In this document: piece by piece, positions 18,516 to 26,919 of the stretch
Layout: every line of letters begins with the position of its first letter
Position numbering within the stretch: the first letter of the stretch is position 1
NCBI RefSeq assembly: GCF_014648255.1
Contig: NZ_BMQT01000008.1
Location: forward strand, 274,135 to 338,134
Source: Nocardioides albus
Lineage (GTDB): Bacteria > Actinomycetota > Actinomycetes > Propionibacteriales > Nocardioidaceae
Length of the DNA stretch: 64,000 nt
Direction: 5' to 3'
Notes under the pieces: model-generated
Databases searched by the model: none
What the model saw: the letters and a program-made list of their open reading frames with translations, nothing else
What the model was told of the DNA's origin: nothing
Translations under genes and position numbers: made by a program

Positions 18516-20174
18516 TCAGCGCTCCGTACGCTGCCGGTGACGCAGCTGGGCCAGGTAGAGGTTCCTCGGCAGCACCGTCGCGTCGAGCGACTCGGTCACC
18601 GAGCCGAGCGGCCCGGAGAAGTCGCGGGCGTGGTTGGTCGGTCCAGTGGTGCCGGTGACGCCCACGATGGCACTGTGCGGCGAGTTCTCCTCGATCCGGA
18701 TCCCGTGCGAGCGCCCGTTGGTCACCTCGATGTTCCAGTGGGTGAAGCGAGCTCCCCAGTTGGGGCCCGCGTCGCCGGCTCCGCCCGTGCTTCCGTCGTT
18801 GTGGATGGTGATCGCGGTTCGTACCGCATCAGTGGGGATGAGCTTGTGCGAGTCGAGGGTGCCGTGGGCCATCGTGCCGCCGGCCCACACGTTGCCAGAA
18901 GACCATCCCTCGACGTTGAGGCCGTGCTGGGCGGGTCCGGCGACCTCGAAGTCGGCGACCAGGTTGTCGTGGGACTGCACGCGGCACATGAAGGGGTGGT
19001 GGCCGCGGCGCCCGGAGACGCGGGCGCCGATGATGGAGACGTTCTTGGTGCCGACGAGGCCGAAGGAGTTGTCGGCGTGCTCGACGTGCACGTCGCGCGC
19101 CCAGCAGTCGATCGCCGACTGGAAGCACGGCCCGTTGAACCCGGGCTCGACGTTGTGCTGAGGCGTGGGGACCTCGCGCATCCGCATGGTCAGGCTCTCG
19201 ATGCCGGCGTTGCGGATCACCGGGCCCAGGGTGGTCAGTGTCGGTTCCCACTCGGGGCGGAGGTCCACGCGCAGCGGCTGTGCCAGGGTGATGCGGCCGT
19301 CATGGACGGCAGCCACCTCGACGGGCCAGCGGTAGTGCTCGAAGTTGGGAGCCCCGGTCCAGTCACTGATCTCGGGACGCATCCGTCGGCCCTTGGTCTC
19401 CCAGGGGTAGTCGTCGGCCCCGGGGATGTCGCCGCACAGGTGCTTCAGCAGGCTGTTGTCTGGCAGGTTGCGCAGCGTCAGCAGCACGGTGTCGCCGGCG
19501 CGCAGCCCGGTGGCGTCGGCGACCTCGACCTCGCGGTCTCCGCGGGCGGCCGGACCGAGCGTGGTCAGCGTCTCGTTGTCCATCCAGCCCTCGTTGCCGA
19601 CGAAGCCCGCCTCCCGCAGCGACTCCAGGCGGCGACGCGGCACGAACCAGATCTGACCGCCCATCCAGCTCCACTGGCTGATCGAGCCACGACGGTTCAG
19701 CATGTAGCCGTCATCGAGCGAGTTCTCGCAGTAGATGACGGTCGCCTCCGGGCTCTCCCCGCGGATGACCACCCCTGAGTCGTGGACGGGGATCATTCCG
19801 GTGGTGCGGTAGGTGCCCGCCGGGAGGAGCACGACGCCCCCGCCCGCCGCACCTGCGGCCGTGACGGCCCGCCGGAGAGCATCGGTGTCGTCGGCGATGC
19901 CGTCGCCGCGCGCGCCATACTGCTTGACGTTGGCGACCACCCGCGGCCGTGGGATCCGTCGGTCTCCGCGGCCATAGCCGGCGTAGGAGACGTTGGGGAT
20001 CTGCGGGTGGGTGTCGGGGGCGGCAAGATACTCCTGCCACAGGGCGGCGGCGCCAGAGATCGGCATGGTCGTCGCACCACGTGTCGCTGCCTGGGCTGCG
20101 GTGTTCGGCAGAAGGGCGGCACCGGCCGTGAGCCCACCGAGGGCGAGCAGGTTGCGGCGGTCGAGGTGGGGCAT
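18516..20174 (-). CDS. Secreted right-handed beta-helix protein (pectate lyase superfamily / GH28-related)
   Basis: 552 residues. The N-terminus MPHLDRRNLLALGGL is a twin-arginine signal with a hydrophobic core and an AQA-AT cleavage region near residue 30. The mature part opens with NVKQYGARGDGIADDTDALRRAV, the Pectate_lyase_3 hallmark that begins a parallel beta-helix, and continues GGGVVLLPAGTYRTTGMIPV. Later repeats contain AIDCWARDVHVEHADNSFGLVGTKNVSIIGARVSG. It is therefore exported folded by Tat and probably acts on an extracellular polysaccharide. No catalytic residues can be assigned. A CRP-like site lies about 70 bases upstream, which would fit carbon-source control. Confidence 0.8.
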   Translation of the reverse strand: MPHLDRRNLLALGGLTAGAALLPNTAAQAATRGATTMPISGAAALWQEYLAAPDTHPQIPNVSYAGYGRGDRRIPRPRVVANVKQYGARGDGIADDTDALRRAVTAAGAAGGGVVLLPAGTYRTTGMIPVHDSGVVIRGESPEATVIYCENSLDDGYMLNRRGSISQWSWMGGQIWFVPRRRLESLREAGFVGNEGWMDNETLTTLGPAARGDREVEVADATGLRAGDTVLLTLRNLPDNSLLKHLCGDIPGADDYPWETKGRRMRPEISDWTGAPNFEHYRWPVEVAAVHDGRITLAQPLRVDLRPEWEPTLTTLGPVIRNAGIESLTMRMREVPTPQHNVEPGFNGPCFQSAIDCWARDVHVEHADNSFGLVGTKNVSIIGARVSGRRGHHPFMCRVQSHDNLVADFEVAGPAQHGLNVEGWSSGNVWAGGTMAHGTLDSHKLIPTDAVRTAITIHNDGSTGGAGDAGPNWGARFTHWNIEVTNGRSHGIRIEENSPHSAIVGVTGTTGPTNHARDFSGPLGSVTESLDATVLPRNLYLAQLRHRQRTER

Positions 20175-20244
20175 GAGGCGCCTCTCAGGAGGTTCGGCAC
20201 CGGGTATCGCGGTGCCGTGGGATCGGACGATCGGAGGCTAGGGC

Positions 20245-20260
20245 TGTGACGTACCTCACG
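20245..20260. promoter_or_regulatory. CRP/GlxR-like site upstream of the secreted beta-helix gene
   Basis: TGTGA-N6-TCACG, one base from the CRP consensus, 71 bases upstream of the beta-helix gene start on the minus strand. It is also 184 bases upstream of the YceI gene. Confidence 0.45.
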
Positions 20261-20353
20261 CAATGGCGTTCTGGGCTTGGAGTCGACCCATTCCGGCTCT
20301 GACGAGGATCGGTTCCACTTGGGCATGGATCGATACCCCGCCGCGGATTCGTT

Positions 20354-20379
20354 TGAACCGAACGCCTCGCCGCTCCGTA
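20354..20379 (+). promoter_or_regulatory. ECF sigma promoter (SigL-like) for the YceI/sigma/anti-sigma operon
   Basis: TGAACC at 20354-20359, a 16-base spacer, then CGTA at 20376-20379. This matches the TGAACC-N16/17-CGT form that I recall for mycobacterial SigL. It stands about 50 bases before the GTG of the YceI gene, and the operon encodes an ECF sigma factor, so positive autoregulation is likely. Confidence 0.65.
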
Positions 20380-20428
20380 GTAGGGATGAGGGCCGGCATC
20401 GGGTCAGCCCCCAGGCGAAGGAGACGGC

Positions 20429-21097
20429 GTGCGGACACGTACGAAAGCAGCAGTCGGGATCGGTGCGGTAGTCGTCGTGGTCGGAGGCGTCGCGGCGATC
20501 TTCGGGCCCGGCTGGTACGCCGACAGGGCAGAGGACGCAGCGGACGAGCCCACTCTCAGCGCCTCCGCGGCGCCGGCAGAGGCCACCGACAGCAACGGGA
20601 CGTGGACGGTCTCCGACGGCTCCTTCGCCGGCTACCGCGTCGATGAGGTGCTCCAGGGCGAGGACGTGACCGTCACCGGCCGCACCGAGGACGTGACCGG
20701 CCAGGTCACCATCGCCGAGGGCGAGGTCACCGACGCGAGCATCGAGGTGAAGACGGCCACCATCGCCACCGACTCCGACCGTCGTGACGACTACTTCCGG
20801 AACAACGCGATCCAGGCAGAGGAGTTCCCGACCGCCACCTTCGAGCTGACCGAGCCGGCGGCGATCGAAGAGGGCGCCACCGAGGTCGAGCTGGTCGGTG
20901 ACCTCACCGTACGTGGGGAGACGAGGCCGGTGACCGTGGACGCCGAGGTCGGCGGCGACAGTGCCGACGCCCTCCAGGTCGTCGGCAGCGTGCCGGTCAC
21001 CTTCGCCGACTTCGGCATCGAGGCACCGAATCTCGGCTTCGTGCGAGTCGAGGACGCCGGCAGCATCGAGTTCTCCCTCGCCCTGGCCAAGGGCTGA
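20429..21097 (+). CDS. YceI-family lipid-binding-like protein, membrane-anchored
   Basis: 222 residues. The N-terminal hydrophobic segment (about 8-28) without a lipobox cysteine is an uncleaved anchor or signal; residues 50-222 are a YceI domain: TWTVSDGSFAGYRVDEV, then ATIATDSDRRDDYFRNNAIQAEEFPTATFELTEP (in pieces) and SVPVTFADFGIEAPN. YceI proteins form a lipocalin-like barrel binding polyprenoid or amide ligands outside the cytoplasm. GAAGGAGACGGC precedes the GTG start. It is the first gene of an operon with an ECF sigma factor 39 bases downstream, behind an ECF-type promoter. Confidence 0.88.
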   Translation: MRTRTKAAVGIGAVVVVVGGVAAIFGPGWYADRAEDAADEPTLSASAAPAEATDSNGTWTVSDGSFAGYRVDEVLQGEDVTVTGRTEDVTGQVTIAEGEVTDASIEVKTATIATDSDRRDDYFRNNAIQAEEFPTATFELTEPAAIEEGATEVELVGDLTVRGETRPVTVDAEVGGDSADALQVVGSVPVTFADFGIEAPNLGFVRVEDAGSIEFSLALAKG

Positions 21098-21136
21098 TCC
21101 GGGACACTGGGATCCTTGGTCCGGCGAGGAGGCGAC

Positions 21137-21640
21137 ATGGGTGCGGAGGACGAGCTGCTCGTAGCGGTGCACGACGCCCACTCGGAGGCGCTCTACCGCT
21201 ACGTCGTACGCCGCACCGGTGATGCCGAGGAGGCGCGTGACGTGGTGCAGGAGACCCTGCTGCGCGCCTGGCGCAACCCGGCTGTGCTGCAGCGTCCCGA
21301 CGACGGTGTCCGCGCCTGGTTGTTCACCACGGCGCGCAACCTGGTCATCGACGACCTGCGCAGCGCGCGCCGGAAGCGGGAGTACGCCGCGGAGTCGCTG
21401 CCCGAGGCGACGCGGGCGGATGAGACCCAGGCGGTGCTCGACTCCTGGGTCGTCGCCGACGCCCTGCTCGCCCTCTCCCCCGATCATCGTGCCGTGGTGG
21501 TCGGTGCCTACTACGGCGGCCGGTCGGTCGTCGAGCTCGCCCGCGAGCTCGACATCCCGGCCGGCACCGTGAAATCCCGGCTCCACTACGGTCTGCGAGC
21601 TCTGCGTCTCGCCCTGCAAGAGAAGGGGGTCACTTCATGA
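21137..21640 (+). CDS. ECF RNA polymerase sigma factor (SigL-like)
   Basis: 167 residues. Sigma-70 region 2 is at about 12-75: HDAHSEALYRYVVRRTGDAEEARDVVQETLLRAWRNP read in pieces, then AWLFTTARNLVIDDLRSARRK. Region 4 is at about 105-160: ALLALSPDHRAVVVGAYYGGRSVVELARELDIPAGTVKSRLHYGLRALR in pieces. No extra SnoaL-like C-terminal domain. Its stop overlaps the start of a zinc-finger anti-sigma factor gene by four bases, so the pair is translationally coupled. GAGGAGGCGAC before the ATG at 21137 fixes the start. The pairing and the TGAACC-type promoter upstream resemble mycobacterial sigL-rslA. Confidence 0.9.
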   Translation: MGAEDELLVAVHDAHSEALYRYVVRRTGDAEEARDVVQETLLRAWRNPAVLQRPDDGVRAWLFTTARNLVIDDLRSARRKREYAAESLPEATRADETQAVLDSWVVADALLALSPDHRAVVVGAYYGGRSVVELARELDIPAGTVKSRLHYGLRALRLALQEKGVTS

Positions 21641-22413
21641 ACGACCTCGATGCCGCCGGGCACGAGACGTTCGCCGACTGGGACGCGTCCTACGTGCTGG
21701 GGGCGCTCAGCCCGAGCGATCGGAGGGCTTTCGAGCGACACCTGACCGGCTGCAGCGTGTGCCGTGACTCCGTCGCCGAGCTCGCCGGGATGCCCGGGCT
21801 GCTCGGCACACTCTCACGTGAGGAGGCCGAGGAGCTCCTCGAGGACACCGGTCTCGAGACCGCACCGCCACCCCTCGCGGCGCTCGCCGGAGCCGTACGC
21901 CGGTCGCGGCTTCGGCGCCGGGCGCTCGCCGTGGCTGCTGCGGTCGTGCTGCTCGCCGGCGGCACGGCGATCGGAGGACTGATGCTCGGCCGCGACGGGA
22001 ACCGCCAGCCCGCTGCCGACCCGTCCGCCTCCGCGGCGGCGACGCCATCGGACTCGGCGGTCGCGAACGTACGCACGCTCGACCTGCGGCCCGTCGGCAG
22101 CGTCGACATGTGGGCCCAGCTCGTGGTCACCCCGACCTCGTGGGGCACCAAGCTCAACTGGAGCTGTCACTACCCGCCGAAGCCAGGGCAGAGCTCGCCG
22201 GAACGGTCCGACTATCCCGCCGAGCCCGTGACGTACGACCTGGTTCTGGTCGGTCGCGACGGCTCGCGCACCGTGGCCGGGTCCTGGACCTGGTCCGGTG
22301 GCGAGACGCTGGGGCTGGACGCCTCTTCCGCGGTGCCGATCGCCGACGTCGAGCGGGTCGAGATCACGCTCGACGGCGACGACTCGGCGGTCGCGGCGGC
22401 GTCGCTGACCTGA
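21637..22413 (+). CDS. Zinc-finger anti-sigma factor (RslA-like), single-pass membrane protein
   Basis: 258 residues. The N-terminal ZAS domain contains WDASYVLGALSPSDRRAFERHLTGCSVCRDSVAEL, with the HxxxCxxC zinc motif (HLTGCSVC). A membrane helix follows at about residues 98-118 (ALAVAAAVVLLAGGTAIGGLML), and the extracytoplasmic part (about 140-258) is a beta-rich domain. Its role would be to hold the upstream ECF sigma factor inactive until an envelope or redox signal releases it; both the zinc cysteines and the outside domain could sense this. ATGA overlap with the sigma gene. Confidence 0.88.
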   Translation: MNDLDAAGHETFADWDASYVLGALSPSDRRAFERHLTGCSVCRDSVAELAGMPGLLGTLSREEAEELLEDTGLETAPPPLAALAGAVRRSRLRRRALAVAAAVVLLAGGTAIGGLMLGRDGNRQPAADPSASAAATPSDSAVANVRTLDLRPVGSVDMWAQLVVTPTSWGTKLNWSCHYPPKPGQSSPERSDYPAEPVTYDLVLVGRDGSRTVAGSWTWSGGETLGLDASSAVPIADVERVEITLDGDDSAVAAASLT

Positions 22414-22519
22414 GCGCAGCCTTCGCCGGCCGTCGCGTTCGCAGGATAGGCCGCAAGGCCTATGGAGCCTGGACGCGCGACAGACGCGGCCAGGGGCGTC
22501 GGAGGGTGAGGCTGGCGAC

Positions 22520-23383
22520 ATGTCCATCACCAAGACTCCGCACGAGGTCCCTACCCCCAGGCTCGCCGCTCCCAGTCGCGGAGCCCTGACTGTCGCCTGC
22601 GCGGTCACGACTGTCCTGGCGGTCATCGCTTCGGTGAGGGGCGAGGCGGCGGCCTACGCAGCCGGGTTCGCGCCCCCGTGGGTCGCCGTCGTCGCCTGTG
22701 CCCTCGGGGTGGCCGGCGTCGCGCTGCCGGCCAGACACTCCGCCTCGACCCTGATCTCCTGGACCGGCGTGACCCTGCTCAGCTGGGCGGCCGCCGGACT
22801 GGTCTTCGACATCTTCCGTGCCGCGGCCGTCCTCGGCGTCCCCGGTCTGCCACCGCTGGTGGACTGGCTCGGGCTCTCCCTCCGGGCCATGGCACTCACG
22901 TCCGGGGTCCTGCTGGCGGCAGCGACCCTGCGCAGGGCCGACCGGCTGCGCCGTCCCGGACGCGGCTGGGTCGTTGCCGCCTGGCTGTGCGCGGCGCCGT
23001 ACCCGCTGCTCAAGGCGTACTGGTGGGCCGGGGGCGGCCTGGCCGCGGAGTCCAGCGGGCACCCGGGCTCTTTCCCCTACGGTGAGGTCGTCGCCTTCGG
23101 ACTGGCCGCGGTGTGGGCCACTGCGCTCGCGATGCCGGTGCGCTCATCGCCTGCTCGCGCGCTCCTGGTCGCCGGTGGCTGGTTCGCCGCGGCGGCGCTT
23201 CTCAATCTCGGGGCGCTGGCCGCTTTCGGCACCCTCGCCGACGTGCTCAGGATCGTCGACGGACCGATCTCCTTCGACGGCGGCCAGTGGGTGGTGACTC
23301 CGGTGTACGCCTCGTGGCTGGCACTGGGCATCGTCCTGGGGCGCCTCAGCCTGGCCGGCCCGCCGCCGCGTGGTCACCACTAG
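22520..23383 (+). CDS. Multi-pass membrane protein of unknown function
   Basis: 287 residues with about eight hydrophobic segments, starting near residues 24-42 and ending near 268-280. No recognised motif; conserved-looking loop APYPLLKAYWWAGGGLAAES lies between segments 4 and 5. It ends nine bases before the sensor kinase gene and is on the same strand, so it probably belongs to the two-component operon and could be the kinase's membrane partner or target. The ATG at 22520 is the only convincing start. Confidence 0.6.
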   Translation: MSITKTPHEVPTPRLAAPSRGALTVACAVTTVLAVIASVRGEAAAYAAGFAPPWVAVVACALGVAGVALPARHSASTLISWTGVTLLSWAAAGLVFDIFRAAAVLGVPGLPPLVDWLGLSLRAMALTSGVLLAAATLRRADRLRRPGRGWVVAAWLCAAPYPLLKAYWWAGGGLAAESSGHPGSFPYGEVVAFGLAAVWATALAMPVRSSPARALLVAGGWFAAAALLNLGALAAFGTLADVLRIVDGPISFDGGQWVVTPVYASWLALGIVLGRLSLAGPPPRGHH

Positions 23384-23392
23384 CCTGTGCTC

Positions 23393-24541
23393 ATGCCGCC
23401 GCCGCTCAGGAGGGTCCTCGACCGCACGGCTCTGCTGCTCGGCTTTCCCGTGCTCGCCATGTCGGCGTTCGTCGCCGTCGTCTCGTTGCCCACCCATGCT
23501 GCCGTCGTGGTGTGCACTGCGTCGGTCGTGGCGCACCTCGCGCTTGCGCTCAGGCTGACGCGGCCACGTGTGGCCTTCGTCGCGGTGGCCCTCTGCATGG
23601 CCGTTCTGGCCATTACCAGCGGACTGTTCATCGTGGTGCCGTCCGTGCTGACGTTCCCCGTCGCCCTGCACGCTGTGGTGGCCCGCGGCGGTCGGCTCGA
23701 CGGGATGGCGGCGGCGGGGGTCGGGATACTTGGCGCGGCTTTCGGCACGTGGCGGTTCGTCACCGATGCGAGCGTCAAGGCAGCAGGGCTCGAGCCACAC
23801 GCGGGCTTCGTACTGGTGGCCCTCCTCGCCGTCGTCGCGGCAGCATGGGCACTGGGGCAGCGAACCCGTGGCGACATCGCCCGCGCCAGAGCCGAGGAGC
23901 AGCGGTCGGAGGAACGGGTCGCCGCCGCGGCGCGCGACGAGCGGACCAGGATCGCCGCCGAGATGCACGACGTCGTCGCCCACTCGCTCGCGGTGATCGT
24001 GAGCCAGGCACGAGGTGCCCAGTTTGCCGACCGCTCCGATCCTCAGGTGTCGGTCGACATCCTGGCGACGATCGAGAGGACCGGCCGCGAGGCGCTCAGC
24101 GAGATGCGCGGCATCCTCGGCCTGCTGCGTGGCGGCGGCCAGGGTGGTGGGCTGGCGCCCGTGCCCACCCTCGGTGACCTGCCGGAGCTGGTCGCCCGCT
24201 TCCCGGGCGCTCGTCTCACCGTCGTCGGCACGCCACGGCCGTTGTCTCCGGCCCGCGAGCTGGCGGTCTACCGAGCTGCACAGGAGTCGCTCACCAACGT
24301 TCTCAAGCACGCGGGCGACGGGGTGGCCGTCGACGTCACGCTCACGTGGACGTCGGGGCGGCTGGTCCTCGAGGTGACGGACGACGGAGCTGGGACGACG
24401 ATCGACGACGGCTCGGCCGGTCTCGGACTCTCCGGGATGCGCTACCGGCTGGAGGCGCTCGGCGGCACGGCGACCGCCGGCCCGAGCCGGACAGGATTTG
24501 CCGTGACCGTGTCGCTGCCGACCGAGGAGGATGACCGGTGA
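23393..24541 (+). CDS. Two-component sensor histidine kinase (HisKA_3, NarL/DesK type)
   Basis: 382 residues from the ATG at 23393 (a GTG two codons earlier is possible). Four to five membrane helices fill residues 10-150. A short linker (RARAEEQRSEERVAAAARDERTRIAAEMHDVVAHSLAVIV in pieces) holds the phospho-acceptor His192 in the HisKA_3 dimerisation helix. The ATPase domain has an N-box-like QESLTNVLKHAG and the G-box LEVTDDGAG with GLGLSGMRYRLEALGG. It autophosphorylates and passes phosphate to the response regulator whose gene overlaps its stop codon. The signal is unknown; there is no large extracellular sensor domain, so an in-membrane cue is likely. Confidence 0.92.
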   Translation: MPPPLRRVLDRTALLLGFPVLAMSAFVAVVSLPTHAAVVVCTASVVAHLALALRLTRPRVAFVAVALCMAVLAITSGLFIVVPSVLTFPVALHAVVARGGRLDGMAAAGVGILGAAFGTWRFVTDASVKAAGLEPHAGFVLVALLAVVAAAWALGQRTRGDIARARAEEQRSEERVAAAARDERTRIAAEMHDVVAHSLAVIVSQARGAQFADRSDPQVSVDILATIERTGREALSEMRGILGLLRGGGQGGGLAPVPTLGDLPELVARFPGARLTVVGTPRPLSPARELAVYRAAQESLTNVLKHAGDGVAVDVTLTWTSGRLVLEVTDDGAGTTIDDGSAGLGLSGMRYRLEALGGTATAGPSRTGFAVTVSLPTEEDDR

Positions 24542-25248
24542 CCATCAGGGTTTTCATCGTCGATGACCAAGAGCTCGTACGTGCGGGCTGCGAGATGGTG
24601 ATCGCCGCCCAACCGGACATGGAGGTTGTGGGCTCCGCCGGTGATGGCGCGGCTGCCTTGGAGCGGCTGGCGGTCACTCGTGCGGACGTCGTGCTGATGG
24701 ACATCCGGATGCCACGGGTCGACGGTGTGGAAGCGACCCGGCGGCTGCGCGCGCGGGGTGACCTGCCCCGGGTGCTGGTCCTCACCACGTTCGACCTCGA
24801 CGAGTACGTCGTCGCGGCCCTGGCGGCGGGCGCCAGCGGCTTCCTGGTCAAGGACGCTCCCGCGGACGAGCTGCTTCGGGCGGTCCGATCGGTCGCCGCC
24901 GGCGACGCCGCACTGTCGCCGTCGAGCACCCGGCGGTTGATCGACCACGTCGCGGGCGACCTGCTCCCTCCTGCGTCCGGCGGCCTCCCGATCGACCGCG
25001 GCCAGGGTCAGATCGCTCGGTTGACCGATCGTGAACGTGACGTGTTCTGGGCGCTCGTCCGTGGCCGCTCGAACGCCGAGATCGCCGCTGAGCTGCACCT
25101 GGCCCAGGGCACCGTCAAGCTCCACGTCGGCAGGATCCTGACCAAGCTCGACCTGGCGGATCGCGTGCAGGTCGTGATCTTCGCCTACGAGAACCGTCTC
25201 GTCCGCGCGGGACGGCCGATGCCCGGCGAGGCCGACCAGCAGACCTGA
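24538..25248 (+). CDS. Response regulator, LuxR/NarL family
   Basis: 236 residues. Receiver domain at 1-120 with the acidic pair at Asp9-Asp10, phospho-acceptor Asp55 in DVVLMDIRMPRVDG, and the Lys in FLVKDAPADELL. C-terminal LuxR HTH at about 160-225: LTDRERDVFWALVRGRSNAEIAAELHLAQGTVKLHVGRILTKLDLADRVQ in pieces. GTG start overlaps the kinase stop by four bases (GTGA). Its 3' end meets the minus-strand fadD gene across a small hairpin. Target genes are not apparent in the window. Confidence 0.93.
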   Translation: MTIRVFIVDDQELVRAGCEMVIAAQPDMEVVGSAGDGAAALERLAVTRADVVLMDIRMPRVDGVEATRRLRARGDLPRVLVLTTFDLDEYVVAALAAGASGFLVKDAPADELLRAVRSVAAGDAALSPSSTRRLIDHVAGDLLPPASGGLPIDRGQGQIARLTDRERDVFWALVRGRSNAEIAAELHLAQGTVKLHVGRILTKLDLADRVQVVIFAYENRLVRAGRPMPGEADQQT

Positions 25249-25254
25249 ACCCGG

Positions 25255-25271
25255 CGGGCTGCTACAGCCCG
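25255..25271. terminator. Small hairpin between the response regulator and fadD genes
   Basis: CGGGCTG-CTA-CAGCCCG; the three-base loop is the fadD stop codon on the minus strand. It sits six bases after the response regulator stop. No T-tract. Likely weak two-way terminator. Confidence 0.4.
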
Positions 25272-26872
25272 AGCTCGGAGACGGTCTTCTCCCGCATCTC
25301 GACCTTGCGGACCTTGCCGGTCACGGTCATCGGGAACTCCTCGACGACCAGGACGTAGCGCGGGATCTTGTAGTGGGCGAGCTTGCCGGTGGCGTACTCC
25401 TTCAGGGTCTCGGCCGTCATCCGCTCGGCGTCGGGGCGCAGGCGGACCCAGGCGCAGAGCTCCTCGCCGTAGGTCTCGTCGGGGACGCCGATGACCTGAA
25501 CGTCCTCGATGTCGGGGTGGGCGTAGAGGAACTCCTCGATCTCGCGAGGGTAGATGTTCTCGCCGCCGCGGATGACCATGTCCTTGATGCGGCCGACGAT
25601 GTTGCAGTAGCCGTCGGGGTTCATCACGGCGAGGTCGCCGGTGTGCATCCAGCCGTCCTCGTCGATCGCCGCGCTGGTCTTCTCCTCGTCCGCCCAGTAG
25701 CCGAGCATCACCGAGTAGCCGCGGGTCTGCAGCTCCCCGGCCTCGCCACGGGGCATCACCTCGCCGGAGGTCGGGTCGACGACACGCACCTCCACGTGCG
25801 GGTGCACCCGGCCGACGGTGGCGGTTCGGTGTTCCAGGTCGTCGTCCCTCCGGGTCTGGGTCGAGACCGGCGAGGTCTCGGTCATCCCGTAGGCGATCGA
25901 GACCTCGCTCATGTGCATCTCGTTGACGCACCGCTTCATCACCTCGACCGGGCACGGGCTGCCGGCCATGATCCCGGTGCGCAGCGTGCTCAGGTCGTAC
26001 GTCGCGAAGTCAGGGTGGTTCTGCATCGCGATGAACATCGTGGGTACGCCGTAGACGGCCGTGCAACGCTCGTCCTGGACCGCTTTCAGGGTGGCCGCCG
26101 GGTCGAAGGCCGGGCCCGGGATCACCATCGTGGCGCCGTGGGTGATGCAGCCGAGATTGCCCATCACCATTCCGAAGCAGTGGTAGAAGGGCACCGGGAT
26201 CGCCAGCCGGTCGTTCTCGGTGAGCCCGATCGTCTCGGTGGTGAAGTAGCCGTTGTTGAGGATGTTGCGGTGGCTGAGCGTCGCGCCCTTGGGATAGCCG
26301 GTGGTGCCTGAGGTGTACTGGATGTTGATCGGGTCCTCGGGGGTGAGCTCGTCGGTGACGTGGTCGGACAGCTTCTCGCTGGCGCCCGCTTCGAGGAGCG
26401 CGGTCCACTCCGGGTCGCCGATGAAGACTGTCTGCTCGAGGTCAGGGCAGTCGCCTCGGACCGCGGCCACCATCGCCCGGTAGTCGGAGGTCTTGAACTC
26501 GGGTGCGGAGACGAGCAGCCTGATGCCCGACTTCGTCAGGGCGTACGCGAGCTCGTGGGTGCGGTATGCCGGGTTGATGTTGACGAGGATCGCGCCGATC
26601 TTCGCGGTCGCCACCTGGGTCAGCGTCCACTCCGCGCAGTTGGGCGCCCAGATGCCGACGCGGTCGCCTTTCCCGATCCCGGCCTTCGTCAGCCCTATGG
26701 CCAGGGCGTCGACGTCACGGCTCATCTCGGCGTAGGTCCAGCGTCGGCCGGAAGCCATCTCCACCAGCGCCTCCCGGTCGCCGAACCTGGCGACGGTGCG
26801 GTCGAAGCTCGCGCCGATCGTCTCCTCCAGCAGCGGGGTGGTGGTCTCTCCGGCAGCGTAGGAATCCGTCAT
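25262..26872 (-). CDS. Fatty-acyl-CoA ligase (AMP-binding, FadD family)
   Basis: 536 residues from the ATG at 26872 (MTDSYAAG). A3 motif YTSGTTGYPKGATLSH, A5 YGMTETSPVS, A7 GWMHTGDLAVMNPDGY, A8 GRIKDMVIRGGENIYPREIEE and A10 lysine in TVTGKVRK are all intact. The enzyme makes acyl-CoA from a free fatty acid, ATP and CoA. It resembles the FadD35-type medium/long-chain ligases and is a close paralog of the truncated ligase at the window start. It follows the GMC oxidoreductase gene by 47 bases on the same strand, which suggests alcohol or aldehyde oxidation followed by acid activation. A TGTGA-N6-TCACG site lies in that 47-base gap. Confidence 0.9.
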   Translation of the reverse strand: MTDSYAAGETTTPLLEETIGASFDRTVARFGDREALVEMASGRRWTYAEMSRDVDALAIGLTKAGIGKGDRVGIWAPNCAEWTLTQVATAKIGAILVNINPAYRTHELAYALTKSGIRLLVSAPEFKTSDYRAMVAAVRGDCPDLEQTVFIGDPEWTALLEAGASEKLSDHVTDELTPEDPINIQYTSGTTGYPKGATLSHRNILNNGYFTTETIGLTENDRLAIPVPFYHCFGMVMGNLGCITHGATMVIPGPAFDPAATLKAVQDERCTAVYGVPTMFIAMQNHPDFATYDLSTLRTGIMAGSPCPVEVMKRCVNEMHMSEVSIAYGMTETSPVSTQTRRDDDLEHRTATVGRVHPHVEVRVVDPTSGEVMPRGEAGELQTRGYSVMLGYWADEEKTSAAIDEDGWMHTGDLAVMNPDGYCNIVGRIKDMVIRGGENIYPREIEEFLYAHPDIEDVQVIGVPDETYGEELCAWVRLRPDAERMTAETLKEYATGKLAHYKIPRYVLVVEEFPMTVTGKVRKVEMREKTVSELGL

Positions 26873-26880
26873 GTGACCAG

Positions 26881-26896
26881 TGTGACCTGAGTCACG
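26881..26896. promoter_or_regulatory. CRP/GlxR-like site upstream of fadD
   Basis: TGTGA-N6-TCACG, inside a longer GTGAC-CTGA-GTCAC dyad (26882-26895), nine bases before the fadD start on the minus strand. The closeness to the start codon suggests repression or a site for another regulator with a GTGAC dyad. Confidence 0.45.
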
Positions 26897-26919
26897 GGTG
26901 GGTTCCAGTCTCCTGGGGC

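Noticed and set aside
17283..19778. 831-codon open frame on the plus strand
   Set aside because: It runs antisense to the gcdH and beta-helix genes, is rich in Arg/Gly/Val/Asp without any motif, and reflects the codon bias of the genes on the other strand.
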